From positions 6,014,001 through 6,078,000 of the forward strand of contig NZ_CP109499.1 in assembly GCF_036231965.1 (NCBI RefSeq): a stretch of 64,000 bases of DNA, read 5' to 3'. The notes below the pieces were generated by a model. That model saw only the letters and a list, made by a program, of their open reading frames with translations, was not told where the DNA came from and did no database searches. Shown one piece after another: positions 8,177 to 16,597 of this stretch (positions are counted from its first letter, which is position 1; the number at the start of each line of letters is the position of its first letter). The DNA comes from Streptomyces sp. NBC_01428. Its GTDB lineage: Bacteria; Actinomycetota; Actinomycetes; Streptomycetales; Streptomycetaceae. Both the position numbers and the translations under genes were made by a program.

Positions 8177-9187
8177 ATGGCCACGAACCGCTTCGCCCTG
8201 ACCGCGCTCACCGCGCTCACCGCGCTCGCCCCGGTCTCCTGGGGCAGCACCTACGCGGTCACCACCGAGTTCCTGCCCGCCGACCGGCCGCTGTTCACGG
8301 CCGCGCTGCGCGCCCTGCCCGCGGGGCTGCTGCTCCTCGCGCTCGCCCGCGTGCTGCCGCGGGGCGTCTGGTGGGGGAAGGCGGCCGTGCTGGGCGCGCT
8401 GAACATCGGCGCGTTCTTCCCGCTGCTGTTCCTCTCCGCGTACCGGCTGCCCGGCGGCATGGCGGCCGTCGTCGGCTCGGTCGGGCCGCTGTTCGTGGCG
8501 GGCCTCTCCGTGCTGCTGCTCGCCGACCGGCCGACCCTCCGTACGCTCCTCACCGGCGTCGCCGCCGCGCTCGGGGTCAGCCTCGTCGTCCTGAAGGCCG
8601 CGGGCGCGCTCGACCCCGTCGGGGTCCTGGCGGCGCTCGCCTCCACCGCCTCGATGTCCGCGGGGACCGTGCTCACCAAGCGCTGGGGCCGGCCCGACGG
8701 GGTCGGCCCGCTCGCGCTGACCGCCTGGCAGCTGACGGCGGGCGGGCTGCTGATCGTGCCGGTGGCCCTCGCCGTCGAGGGGGCCCCGCCCGCCCTGGAC
8801 GGCCGCGCGGTCGGCGGCTACCTGTACCTCGCCCTGGCGAACACGGCGGTCGCCTACTGGCTCTGGTTCCGCGGCATCGGCCGTCTGACCGCCACCCAGG
8901 TCACCTTCCTCGGCCCGCTCTCACCGCTCACCGCGGCGGTCATCGGCTGGGCCGCCCTGGGACAGACCCTCACCCCACTCCAACTGGCCGGGATGGGGCT
9001 GGCGTTCGGTGCAACGATCCTCGGCCAGCTGAGGACCCGCGAACCCGCCACGGCGGCGGCCGCCACCGCCGCCACCTCCCGCAGGGGGGCCGCGATCGTG
9101 CGACAGGCCCCTCGGCCCGTCGGTCGTGCCGAGGGGAACGCTCCGGAAGACACGATGGACCTGTCGGCTCCGGGCTCGCGACGGTAG
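8177..9187 (+). CDS. EamA/DMT family transporter (RhtA/RhaT-like exporter)
   Basis: A 336-residue inner-membrane protein. Roughly ten hydrophobic helices between residues 8 and 290 form two EamA repeats; the family hallmark WGSTYAVTTEFLP sits in helix 1, and the second repeat contains WQLTAGGLLIVPVAL and ALANTAVAYWLWFRGIGRL. Members export amino acids, purines or drugs by proton exchange; the substrate cannot be told. The C-terminal 50 residues are a polar, Ala/Arg-rich tail. The ATG at 8177 has no ribosome-binding site because the operator palindrome occupies that position, so a leaderless or very short-leader mRNA is likely. Control by the divergent MarR gene is inferred. Confidence 0.93.
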   Translation: MATNRFALTALTALTALAPVSWGSTYAVTTEFLPADRPLFTAALRALPAGLLLLALARVLPRGVWWGKAAVLGALNIGAFFPLLFLSAYRLPGGMAAVVGSVGPLFVAGLSVLLLADRPTLRTLLTGVAAALGVSLVVLKAAGALDPVGVLAALASTASMSAGTVLTKRWGRPDGVGPLALTAWQLTAGGLLIVPVALAVEGAPPALDGRAVGGYLYLALANTAVAYWLWFRGIGRLTATQVTFLGPLSPLTAAVIGWAALGQTLTPLQLAGMGLAFGATILGQLRTREPATAAAATAATSRRGAAIVRQAPRPVGRAEGNAPEDTMDLSAPGSRR

Positions 9188-9218
9188 GCCTCCGGGCGGA
9201 CGCCTCGCCGGCCGCCCC

Positions 9219-9695
9219 TCAGCCCCGTTCCACCGCGTACAGGAAGCAGCCGTGCTCCACCGCCCGCACATGGACGAGCGCCACCTCCGGGTCGGTGAAG
9301 GCCTCGCCGAAGGCCTCCTGGAACGCGTCCGGGGTCTCCACCAGCCGGCCGCCCAGGATGTGTCCCTCGGCCGAGTAGCGGCGCAGGACGCGGTGGGCGT
9401 TCGTGAAGGGGAGATCCCCGTCCGCCGGGCCCGCGCAGTCGTCGGCGTGCACGAAGACCGGACCCTGCTCGTCGTACGCCCCCGGGTCGGTGCCGGTCCG
9501 CGCGGCCCGGCGGCGCAGCGGGGCGTACGAGACGAGGGCGATGCGCTCGCCGGGTTCGCTGCGGCGCAGGCAGCAGCGCAGCGGCGCGCCGCCCTCCGGA
9601 TCGGTCAGCGCGACGACCGGGCGACCGGCGTCGTCGCCGTCGCGGAGCTCCTTCAGGACGGTCGGGGGGATGGGCCGTGCGGTGTACGTCGTCAT
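9219..9695 (-). CDS. DUF1203 family protein
   Basis: A 158-residue soluble protein starting at MTTYTARPIPP. It matches what I know of the DUF1203 family: a central RCCLRRSEPGERIALVSYAPL segment followed by GPVFVHADDC, and a C-terminal VALVHVRAVEHGCFLYAVER. The biochemical role of the family is unknown. An upstream continuation of the frame exists but is low-complexity and overlaps the divergent pepN promoter, so the ATG at 9693-9695 is chosen. It converges on the EamA gene with only about 30 bases between stops. Confidence 0.83.
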   Translation of the reverse strand: MTTYTARPIPPTVLKELRDGDDAGRPVVALTDPEGGAPLRCCLRRSEPGERIALVSYAPLRRRAARTGTDPGAYDEQGPVFVHADDCAGPADGDLPFTNAHRVLRRYSAEGHILGGRLVETPDAFQEAFGEAFTDPEVALVHVRAVEHGCFLYAVERG

Positions 9696-9807
9696 GGCTC
9701 CAGGCTCGCGCCCGCGCGGGCCGGGCACCGGCGGGAAACGGACATCGCCTTCCGTGCGGGTCCCGTGGAAGGATGGCGCAACCCACACATAACGAGGAGA
9801 TGACCGC

Positions 9808-12387
9808 GTGCCTGGCACAAACCTGACCCGCGAAGAGGCGCAGCAGCGCGCGAAGCTGCTCACCGTTGACTCGTACGAGGTCGATCTCGACCTCTCCGGC
9901 GCGCAGGAGGGCGGCACCTACCGGTCCGTGACCACGGTGCGCTTCGACTCCGCCGAGGACGGCGCGGAGTCGTTCATCGACCTGGTCGCCCCGACCGTCC
10001 ACGAGGTCACCCTCAACGGCGACCCGCTCGACCCGGCCCAGGTCTTCGAGGACTCGCGGATCGCCCTGCCCGGTCTGCTGCAGGGGCGCAACGTCCTGCG
10101 CGTCGTCGCGGACTGCGCGTACACCAACACCGGTGAGGGTCTGCACCGGTTCGTCGACCCCGTCGACCAGCAGGCCTACCTCTACACCCAGTTCGAGGTG
10201 CCCGACGCCCGCCGCGTCTTCGCGTCCTTCGAGCAGCCGGACCTGAAGGCGACCTTCCAGTTCACCGTGAAGGCGCCGTCCGGCTGGACGGTCATCTCCA
10301 ACTCGCCGACGCCGGAGCCCAAGGACGACGTCTGGGCCTTCGAGCCGACGCCGCGGATCTCGTCGTACATCACCGCGCTGATCGTCGGCCCGTACCACTC
10401 CGTGCACAGCGTGTACGAGAAGGACGGACAGTCCGTGCCGCTCGGCATCTACTGCCGTCCCTCGCTCGCCGAGTTCCTCGACTCCGACGCGATCTTCGAG
10501 GTCACCCGGCAGGGCTTCGACTGGTTCCAGGAGAAGTTCGACTACGCGTACCCCTTCAAGAAGTACGACCAGCTCTTCGTGCCCGAGTTCAACGCGGGCG
10601 CGATGGAGAACGCGGGCGCGGTCACCATCCGCGACCAGTACGTGTTCCGCTCGAAGGTCACCGACGCCGCCTACGAGCTGCGCGCCGAGACGATCCTGCA
10701 CGAGCTCGCCCACATGTGGTTCGGCGACCTCGTGACCATGGAGTGGTGGAACGACCTGTGGCTGAACGAGTCGTTCGCCACCTACACCTCCATCGCCTGC
10801 CAGGCCCACCACGCGGACAGCCGGTGGCCGCACTCCTGGACCACCTTCGCCAACTCGATGAAGACGTGGGCCTACCGGCAGGACCAGCTGCCCTCGACCC
10901 ACCCGATCATGGCGGAGATCCGCGACCTCGACGACGTGCTCGTCAACTTCGACGGCATCACGTACGCCAAGGGCGCCTCGGTCCTCAAGCAGCTCGTCGC
11001 CTACGTCGGCATGGACGAGTTCTTCAGCGGCGTCCAGGCCTACTTCAAGGCCCACGCGTTCGGGAACACCCGGCTGTCCGACCTCCTCGGCGCGCTGGAG
11101 CAGACCTCCGGACGCGACCTCGGGACCTGGTCGCAGAAGTGGCTCCAGACCGCCGGCATCAACATCCTGCGCCCGGAGATCGAGACCGACGCCGACGGTG
11201 TCATCACCTCCTTCGGTGTCCGCCAGGAGGCCCCCGCGCTGCCCGCCGGCGCCCAGGGCGAGCCCACGCTGCGTCCGCACCGCATCGCGGTCGGCCTCTA
11301 CGACCTCGACGCGGACAGCGGCAAGCTCGTCCGCGGCGAGCGCGTCGAGCTGGACGTGGACGGGGAGCTGACCGCCGTGCCGCAGCTCGTCGGCACGCGC
11401 CGCCCCGACGTGATCCTCCTGAACGACGACGACCTGTCGTACGCCAAGGTCCGCCTCGACGAGGACTCGCTGGCCTTCGTCACCGAGCACCTCGGCGACT
11501 TCGAGTCCTCCCTGCCGCGCGCCCTGTGCTGGGCCTCGGCCTGGGACATGACCCGCGACGCCGAGCTGCCCACCCGCGACTACCTCGCCCTGGTGCTGTC
11601 CGGCATCGGCAAGGAGTCCGACATCGGTGTCGTCCAGTCGCTGCACCGTCAGGTGAAGCTGGCGATCGAGCTGTACGCCGACCCGACGGCCCGCGAGACG
11701 CTGCTGACCCGCTGGACGGACGCCACCCTCGCGCACCTGCGGGCGGCCGAGGCCGGCAGCGACCACCAGCTCGCCTGGGCCCGCGCCTTCTCGGCGACCG
11801 CCCGCACGCCGGAGCAGCTCGACCTCCTGGAGGCCCTCCTGGAGGGCCGCGAGACCGTCGAGGGCCTCGCCGTGGACACCGAGCTGCGCTGGGCGTTCGT
11901 GGAGCGGCTCGCCGCCGTCGGCCGCTTCGACGAGGCGGAGATCGCCGCCGAGTACGAGCGGGACAGGACGGCCGCGGGTGAGCGGCACGCGGCCACCGCC
12001 CGGGCGGCCCGGCCGACCGAGGAGGCGAAGGCGGAGGCGTGGGCCTCGGTCGTCGAGTCCGACAAGCTCCCGAACGCCGTGCAGGAAGCGGTCATCGGCG
12101 GCTTCGTGCAGACCGACCAGCGTGAGCTGCTCGCCCCGTACACGGACAAGTTCTTCGCCGTGGTCAAGGAGATCTGGGACGGCCGCTCGCACGAGATCGC
12201 GCAGCAGGTCGCCGTCGGTCTCTACCCGTCCGTGCAGGTCTCCGAGGAGACCCTCGCGAAGACGGACGAGTGGCTGGCCTCGGCCGAGCCCAGCGCCGCC
12301 CTGCGCCGCCTCGTCTCGGAGTCCCGCTCGGGTGTCGAGCGGGCGCTGAAGGCCCAGGCGGCCGACGCGCAGGGGGCCACCGCGTAG
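9808..12387 (+). CDS. pepN: Aminopeptidase N, M1 family (copy 1)
   Basis: An 859-residue cytosolic zinc aminopeptidase that removes N-terminal residues from peptides, late in protein turnover. The exopeptidase motif GAMEN is at 264-268 and the zinc site HELAH at 298-302, with the third ligand Glu321 in WLNESFA at the canonical 18-residue spacing. The N-terminal beta domain (1-185), catalytic domain (190-440) and helical C-terminal ERAP1-like domain (from about 520) are complete. The GTG start is supported by GAGGAGA (9794-9800). A paralogue of 867 residues lies at 27345-29948 on the other strand; both begin with closely similar residues (MPGxNLxRxEAQxRA). A strong terminator follows. Confidence 0.97.
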   Translation: MPGTNLTREEAQQRAKLLTVDSYEVDLDLSGAQEGGTYRSVTTVRFDSAEDGAESFIDLVAPTVHEVTLNGDPLDPAQVFEDSRIALPGLLQGRNVLRVVADCAYTNTGEGLHRFVDPVDQQAYLYTQFEVPDARRVFASFEQPDLKATFQFTVKAPSGWTVISNSPTPEPKDDVWAFEPTPRISSYITALIVGPYHSVHSVYEKDGQSVPLGIYCRPSLAEFLDSDAIFEVTRQGFDWFQEKFDYAYPFKKYDQLFVPEFNAGAMENAGAVTIRDQYVFRSKVTDAAYELRAETILHELAHMWFGDLVTMEWWNDLWLNESFATYTSIACQAHHADSRWPHSWTTFANSMKTWAYRQDQLPSTHPIMAEIRDLDDVLVNFDGITYAKGASVLKQLVAYVGMDEFFSGVQAYFKAHAFGNTRLSDLLGALEQTSGRDLGTWSQKWLQTAGINILRPEIETDADGVITSFGVRQEAPALPAGAQGEPTLRPHRIAVGLYDLDADSGKLVRGERVELDVDGELTAVPQLVGTRRPDVILLNDDDLSYAKVRLDEDSLAFVTEHLGDFESSLPRALCWASAWDMTRDAELPTRDYLALVLSGIGKESDIGVVQSLHRQVKLAIELYADPTARETLLTRWTDATLAHLRAAEAGSDHQLAWARAFSATARTPEQLDLLEALLEGRETVEGLAVDTELRWAFVERLAAVGRFDEAEIAAEYERDRTAAGERHAATARAARPTEEAKAEAWASVVESDKLPNAVQEAVIGGFVQTDQRELLAPYTDKFFAVVKEIWDGRSHEIAQQVAVGLYPSVQVSEETLAKTDEWLASAEPSAALRRLVSESRSGVERALKAQAADAQGATA

Positions 12388-12409
12388 GACGTGCCCGACG
12401 GGAAACCGT

Positions 12410-12452
12410 GACGGCGGGCGGGGAGAGCGGACCGGTCTCCCCGCCCGCCGTC
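12410..12452. terminator. Bidirectional hairpin terminator after pepN
   Basis: A perfect 17-bp inverted repeat, 12410-12426 with 12436-12452 (arms beginning GACGGCGGGC), with a nine-base loop, sits between convergent pepN and the SDR gene. Confidence 0.9.
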
Positions 12453-12516
12453 GTATTCCCGCACGCCGTCGTCCCGCCACCCGTGGCAGGGGCCGGTCGG
12501 CACCGGTCCGTACCGG

Positions 12517-13293
12517 TCAGTGGGGGACCATTCCGCCCGTGACGTTGACGAACGTCCCCGTGATACCGCCCGCCAGGTCCGAGGCGAGGAACGCGGCGGT
12601 GGCGGCGATCTCGGCGAGGGTCGGGTTGCGGCGGGTCATGCGCATCCCGGCGAGGTTCGCGAGCAGCCCCTGGAGGGCCGCGTCGTCGAGGTTCATGTTG
12701 CTGTCGACGGCGGCGAGCTTCTCCCGGGTCAGCGTCTCGGGCACCCCGGCCGCCCACAGGCCCACGACCCGCAGGCCGTGCGGTCCCTGCTCCGTGGCCA
12801 GATTCCGCACCAGCGTGTCGATCGCCGCGTCCGCCGGCCCGGTGCCGCCCATCATCGGACTGCCGTGCGCGGAACCGCTGTCGAGGGTGAGGACCACGCC
12901 CGAGCCGGAGCGGGCCATGCGCCGGGCGGCGGCGCGGGCGGTGATGAAGTTGGTGCGGACGCCGGTCTCGACGGGCCGTACGAAGTCCTCGACGGACAGG
13001 TCGACCAGCGGCAGGCCCTGCACGTCGCCGCGTGTGACCAGGTTGAAGGAGATGTCGAGGGCGTCCAGCGAGGCGATGTGCGCCTCGACCGCCGCCTCGT
13101 CCAGCGCGTCGAGCACGGCGGTCTCGGCGTGCCCGCCCGCCGCCGTGATGTCCTTGGCCACCGTCTCCAGGGTGTCGGCCGTGCGCCCCACCAGGTGCAC
13201 ACGGGCGCCTTCGCGGGCGAAGGTGCGGGCGACGGCGCCGCCGATGGATCCGCCCGCGCCGTAGACGACCGCGGTCTTGTCGGTGAGCAGCAT
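12517..13293 (-). CDS. SDR-fold protein lacking the Tyr/Lys catalytic pair
   Basis: A 258-residue Rossmann-fold protein of the short-chain dehydrogenase superfamily. The nucleotide-binding glycine motif GAGGSIGG is at residues 12-19 and the C-terminal end (FLASDLAGGITGTFVNVTGGMV) is typical. The catalytic Ser region (LDSGSAHGS, about 137-145) is kept, but the YxxxK motif is replaced: the aligned positions are Thr151 and Asp155 in GTGPADAAID. Normal oxidoreductase chemistry is therefore doubtful; the protein may bind a nucleotide as a sensor or use another mechanism. The start ATG has a good AGGAGA site. The ECF sigma gene lies 193 bp upstream on the same strand, which suggests this gene may be its target. 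Confidence 0.85.
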   Translation of the reverse strand: MLLTDKTAVVYGAGGSIGGAVARTFAREGARVHLVGRTADTLETVAKDITAAGGHAETAVLDALDEAAVEAHIASLDALDISFNLVTRGDVQGLPLVDLSVEDFVRPVETGVRTNFITARAAARRMARSGSGVVLTLDSGSAHGSPMMGGTGPADAAIDTLVRNLATEQGPHGLRVVGLWAAGVPETLTREKLAAVDSNMNLDDAALQGLLANLAGMRMTRRNPTLAEIAATAAFLASDLAGGITGTFVNVTGGMVPH

Positions 13294-13486
13294 GGTGATC
13301 TCCTGAGGTGTTCGTTCGCCGTATGGGTCCTGTGTCCGCGTAGGGCAGGCCGTGCCGGTCGGCCGTACGCGTCGGTCATACAGACGTCACGCCCCCGCCC
13401 CACTCATCGGTCGGCGTCCGTCCCACGGCGCGGACCGCTCGGCGGACGGGTCGCCGCATCGCTCGCCCGGCCGCTCGCCGGGCCGC

Positions 13487-14977
13487 TCATCGGTCCGCCG
13501 GGAGCCGCAGCGGCAGACCGAACGCGAGGAAGAGGTGCGGCTCGAACGAGGTGATCTCCACGATGCGGTCGCCCTCGATGCGCAGGACGTCCAGGACCTG
13601 GGCCCGGTAGACCGTCGTACCCGGGCGCCGTACGTAACCCCCGGCCGCGAGCTGCCCGTTGGCCCGCGCGGGCAGGTGGCGCCAGTGCCCGAGGAACATC
13701 GGGGAGGCCGGGTCCAGGCTGATCCGCAGGAACTCGGTGATCGCCTCCCGCCCCACGAACCAGAACGGGTTCGGCGGCATGGTGAGCGCGATGTCCTCGC
13801 TGAGCAGGCCGGTGAACAGCGTGAGGTCGAGGCTCTCGGCGGCGGCCATGTAGCGCCGCAGGACCTCCCGCTCGCGGGCGTCGGTCTCCGCGGTCCACTC
13901 GGTGCGGCGCCGGGGCAGCCGGTCGCGCAGCGTGGGCCGCGCGCGCTGCAGCGCGCTGTTGACCGAGGCCACCGTCATCTCCAGGGCCTCGGCCGTCTCG
14001 GCGGCGGACAGCCCGAGGACGTCCCGCAGGACCAGTACGGCGCGCTGGCGGGCCGGCAGATGCTGGATGGCGGCCAGGAACACCAGCTCCAGGGTCTCCC
14101 TGGAGACGGCGAGCGCGTCCGGCTGCTCCTGTGCCGAGGGCAGGTCCTCGTCGGGGTAGGGCTGCAGCCAGGTGACACGGGCCGGGGGCTCGGCGCTGCC
14201 GTGGTTCATGCCGGGCAGCGGCTCGTAGCGCTGCGGGCGGCGGGCCGTGCGCCGCTGGAGGTCCAGACAGGCGTTGGTGGCGATCCGGTACAGCCAGGTC
14301 CGTACGCTCGCCTTCCCGGCGTAGCCCGCGCGGGCCCGCCACGCGCGCAGGAACGTCTCCTGCACGAGGTCCTCCGCGTCGTCGTAGGACCCCGACATGC
14401 GGTAGCAGTGCACGCGCAGCTCGCGGCGGTACGGCTCGACGAGCACGGCGAAGCCGCTCTCGTCGAGGACGGACTCCGCCCCGGAGTCGTGCGCCAGGGC
14501 CTCGCGCCGGCCGGAGTCCGGCGTCGCGTGGTCGTGCGTCGCCTGGTCGTGCGTCACGCGGTCGTGCGTGACGGAATCCGGCGAGCCCGAGCCCGAGCCG
14601 GGGCCGCCGGGGTCTCCCGGGGAGGCGGGCGACGAGGGCGGGGGAGGGACCGCCGGTTCCGTCACGGCGGCGGGCGTGACGGAACCGTCCGTCGCCGAGT
14701 CGCGGGCCACCCGGGCGATGCGGCGCAGCTGTCCGACGGAGGAGGCCAGGTCGTTCACACCGGAGTAGAAGACCGACGGAGGCTGCGGCACCAGGTCCTC
14801 GACCTGCCGGCCGATCGCGGCGATCAGGCCGCGCACGGTGTCGGCGGGTGCCGCCCGGCGGTCCCGGTACGCCTTCTGCCGGCAGGCCGCCGAGCAGTAC
14901 ACGGAGGAACGCCCCGTGCGTCCGGCCCGCCCGGGCAGGGGCTTCCCGCAACTGGGGCACACGGTGTCGGCGACCAC
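13487..14977 (-). CDS. ECF-type RNA polymerase sigma factor with N-terminal zinc-binding motif and C-terminal SnoaL-like domain
   Basis: A 496-residue composite protein. Residues 1-40 hold a likely zinc site (Cys7, Cys10, Cys28, Cys32) of the kind that ends in CRQKAYRDRR. Residues 41-170 are a low-complexity linker including a three-fold xTHD pentapeptide repeat (137-149). Sigma region 2 is at about 180-245 (CYRMSGSYDDAEDLVQETFL) and region 4 at about 295-352 (HLPARQRAVLVLRDVLGLSA). A SnoaL/NTF2-like domain fills about 365-490. Sigma factors with a C-terminal SnoaL domain (TIGR02960/SigG-like) are controlled by that domain rather than by a separate anti-sigma factor. No anti-sigma gene is adjacent. 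The GTG start is set by GGAGGT. The degenerate SDR gene downstream is the plausible regulon partner. Confidence 0.92.
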   Translation of the reverse strand: MVADTVCPSCGKPLPGRAGRTGRSSVYCSAACRQKAYRDRRAAPADTVRGLIAAIGRQVEDLVPQPPSVFYSGVNDLASSVGQLRRIARVARDSATDGSVTPAAVTEPAVPPPPSSPASPGDPGGPGSGSGSPDSVTHDRVTHDQATHDHATPDSGRREALAHDSGAESVLDESGFAVLVEPYRRELRVHCYRMSGSYDDAEDLVQETFLRAWRARAGYAGKASVRTWLYRIATNACLDLQRRTARRPQRYEPLPGMNHGSAEPPARVTWLQPYPDEDLPSAQEQPDALAVSRETLELVFLAAIQHLPARQRAVLVLRDVLGLSAAETAEALEMTVASVNSALQRARPTLRDRLPRRRTEWTAETDAREREVLRRYMAAAESLDLTLFTGLLSEDIALTMPPNPFWFVGREAITEFLRISLDPASPMFLGHWRHLPARANGQLAAGGYVRRPGTTVYRAQVLDVLRIEGDRIVEITSFEPHLFLAFGLPLRLPADR

Positions 14978-15145
14978 GGGGACCTCCGGGCTCTTTCGTC
15001 ACGCGGGGACGACGTGACGCTATCGGCTCGAAGGCCCCGCGCACCGGGGAAGCGCCGTAACCGACCGGCGTCCGCGCGCCCCGCGGATCACGGGCCGCCG
15101 TTCGTGCGGAGCCGGGCCGCCGCCCTGCGGGACCCCTGCCCGTGC

Positions 15146-15210
15146 GACGCGGGAGCGCCCTGCGCCGGCGGGGGACGCGGGAGCGCCTTGCGCCCGCCGG
15201 GGACGCGGGA
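15146..15210. repeat. 28-bp tandem duplication with partial third copy
   Basis: A unit beginning GACGCGGGAGCGCC occurs at 15146-15173 and 15174-15201, and its first nine bases recur at 15202-15210. The two full copies differ at a few positions. The array leads straight into the asd terminator. Confidence 0.85.
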
Positions 15211-15244
15211 GGGGCGGGGTGCCGGCCGGCACCCCGCCCCTCCC
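15207..15244. terminator. 38-bp perfect palindrome, terminator of asd
   Basis: Two 19-base arms (15207-15225 and 15226-15244, centre GCCGGCCGGC) are exactly complementary with no unpaired loop. It lies 24 bases beyond the asd stop on the minus strand. There is no U-run, as is common for Streptomyces terminators. Confidence 0.85.
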
Positions 15245-15267
15245 GAACCGTCCGGTGGCCCGGAACG

Positions 15268-16293
15268 TCAGCTCCGGAGGTCCTTCAGCTCGGCCGCGAC
15301 CAGCTCCGCGATCTGGACCGCGTTCAGCGCGGCGCCCTTGCGGAGGTTGTCGTTGGAGACGAACAGCGCGAGGCCGTGCTCGGCGGTCTCGTCCCGGCGG
15401 ATGCGGCCGACGAACGACGCGTCCTTGCCGGCGGCCTGGAGGGGCGTCGGGATGTCGGAGAGGACGACGCCCGGGGCGCCCGCGAGCAGCTCGGTGGCGC
15501 GCTCGGCGGAGAGGGGCCGCGCGAAGCGGGCGTTCACCTGGAGGGAGTGGCCGGAGAAGACCGGGACACGGACGCAGGTGCCGGAGACCTTGAGGGCGGG
15601 GATCTCCAGGATCTTGCGGGACTCGTTGCGGAGCTTCTGCTCCTCGTCGGTCTCGTTCAGGCCGTCGTCGACGACGGAGCCGGCCAGCGGGAGCACGTTG
15701 AACGCGATCGGCCGCTTGTAGACCTGCGGCTCGGGGAAGTCGACCGCCTCGCCGTCGTGGGTCAGCTTGTCGGCCTCGGTGACGACCTTGAGGGCCTGGC
15801 CGTGCAGCTCGGCCACGCCCGCGACGCCCGAGCCGGACACCGCCTGGTAGGTGGCGACGACGAGCGCCTCCAGGCCCGCCTCCTCGTGCAGCGGCTTCAG
15901 GACCGGCATCGCGGCCATCGTCGTGCAGTTCGGGTTGGCGATGATGCCCTTGGGGCGGTCGGCGATCGCGTGCGGGTTCACCTCGGAGACGACGAGGGGG
16001 ACCTCGGGGTCCCTGCGCCAGGCGGAGGAGTTGTCGATCACGACGGCACCCTGCGCGGCGACCTTCTCGGCCAGCGCCTTCGAGGTCGTGCCGCCGGCGG
16101 AGAAGAGCACGATGTCCAGGCCGGAGTAGTCCGCCGTGGAAGCGTCCTCCACCGTGACACCGTCGACGACCGTCCCGGCCGAGCGGGCCGAGGCGAACAG
16201 GCGCAGCTCGTCGACCGGGAAGTCCCGCTCGACGAGGATCCTGCGCATGACTGTGCCGACCTGACCGGTGGCTCCGACGATTCCGACCCTCAC
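15268..16293 (-). CDS. asd: Aspartate-semialdehyde dehydrogenase
   Basis: A 341-residue cytosolic NADPH enzyme that reduces aspartyl phosphate to aspartate semialdehyde, the branch point to lysine/diaminopimelate, threonine and methionine. The nucleotide motif GATGQVG is at 7-13, the catalytic Cys123 in NPNCTTM, and the substrate Arg242 and catalytic His249 in CVRVPVFSGHS. The GTG at 16291-16293 is chosen because GGGAG lies seven bases upstream and the protein then begins with the usual MRVGIVGATG. The aspartokinase gene that is often adjacent is not here, so this is a stand-alone copy. A long perfect palindrome terminates it. Confidence 0.96.
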   Translation of the reverse strand: MRVGIVGATGQVGTVMRRILVERDFPVDELRLFASARSAGTVVDGVTVEDASTADYSGLDIVLFSAGGTTSKALAEKVAAQGAVVIDNSSAWRRDPEVPLVVSEVNPHAIADRPKGIIANPNCTTMAAMPVLKPLHEEAGLEALVVATYQAVSGSGVAGVAELHGQALKVVTEADKLTHDGEAVDFPEPQVYKRPIAFNVLPLAGSVVDDGLNETDEEQKLRNESRKILEIPALKVSGTCVRVPVFSGHSLQVNARFARPLSAERATELLAGAPGVVLSDIPTPLQAAGKDASFVGRIRRDETAEHGLALFVSNDNLRKGAALNAVQIAELVAAELKDLRS

Positions 16294-16597
16294 GGCGACT
16301 CCCTTTGCGTGCGTTTTACGTGGTCCAGCGTTTCCATCATGCGTCTGACCCGGCCCCGCGTGTCCAATCCTTTCGCCGTGCCGTCCGAGGATCGGGACGC
16401 CTCCAGGGGGCTCCGGGAGCCCGATCCTGCGGCGGTCCGACGTCCGGGTACGAAGAAATCGCCCCGCGACGAAGGGGAACCGCAAGCCGTACGGTGTGGG
16501 CCCCGTCATGGTTTCCGGTCCGGTGTGACGTACGACTCGAAGTGGGCCGAACGTTTCGGCCCGCACCGGCGTCCTAGGGGAAACGCGGGAGGGGAGG
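16294..16597. promoter_or_regulatory. Divergent promoter region with a 19-bp dyad (asd / sigma factor)
   Basis: A 304-base spacer. The only striking element is GGGCCGAA (16544-16551) / TTCGGCCC (16555-16562), a perfect 8+8 dyad with a CGT centre, 35 bp before the sigma factor start. It could be an operator or part of the promoter for the sigma gene. No clear -10/-35 pair was assigned. Confidence 0.5.

Noticed and set aside
8854..12480. Antisense open frame of about 1200 codons opposite pepN and eamA
   Set aside because: It mirrors the codon structure of the real genes and contains no recognisable motif.
15207..15244. Origin or recombination site at the 38-bp palindrome
   Set aside because: Its position just after the asd stop is explained by termination; no associated recombinase is present.
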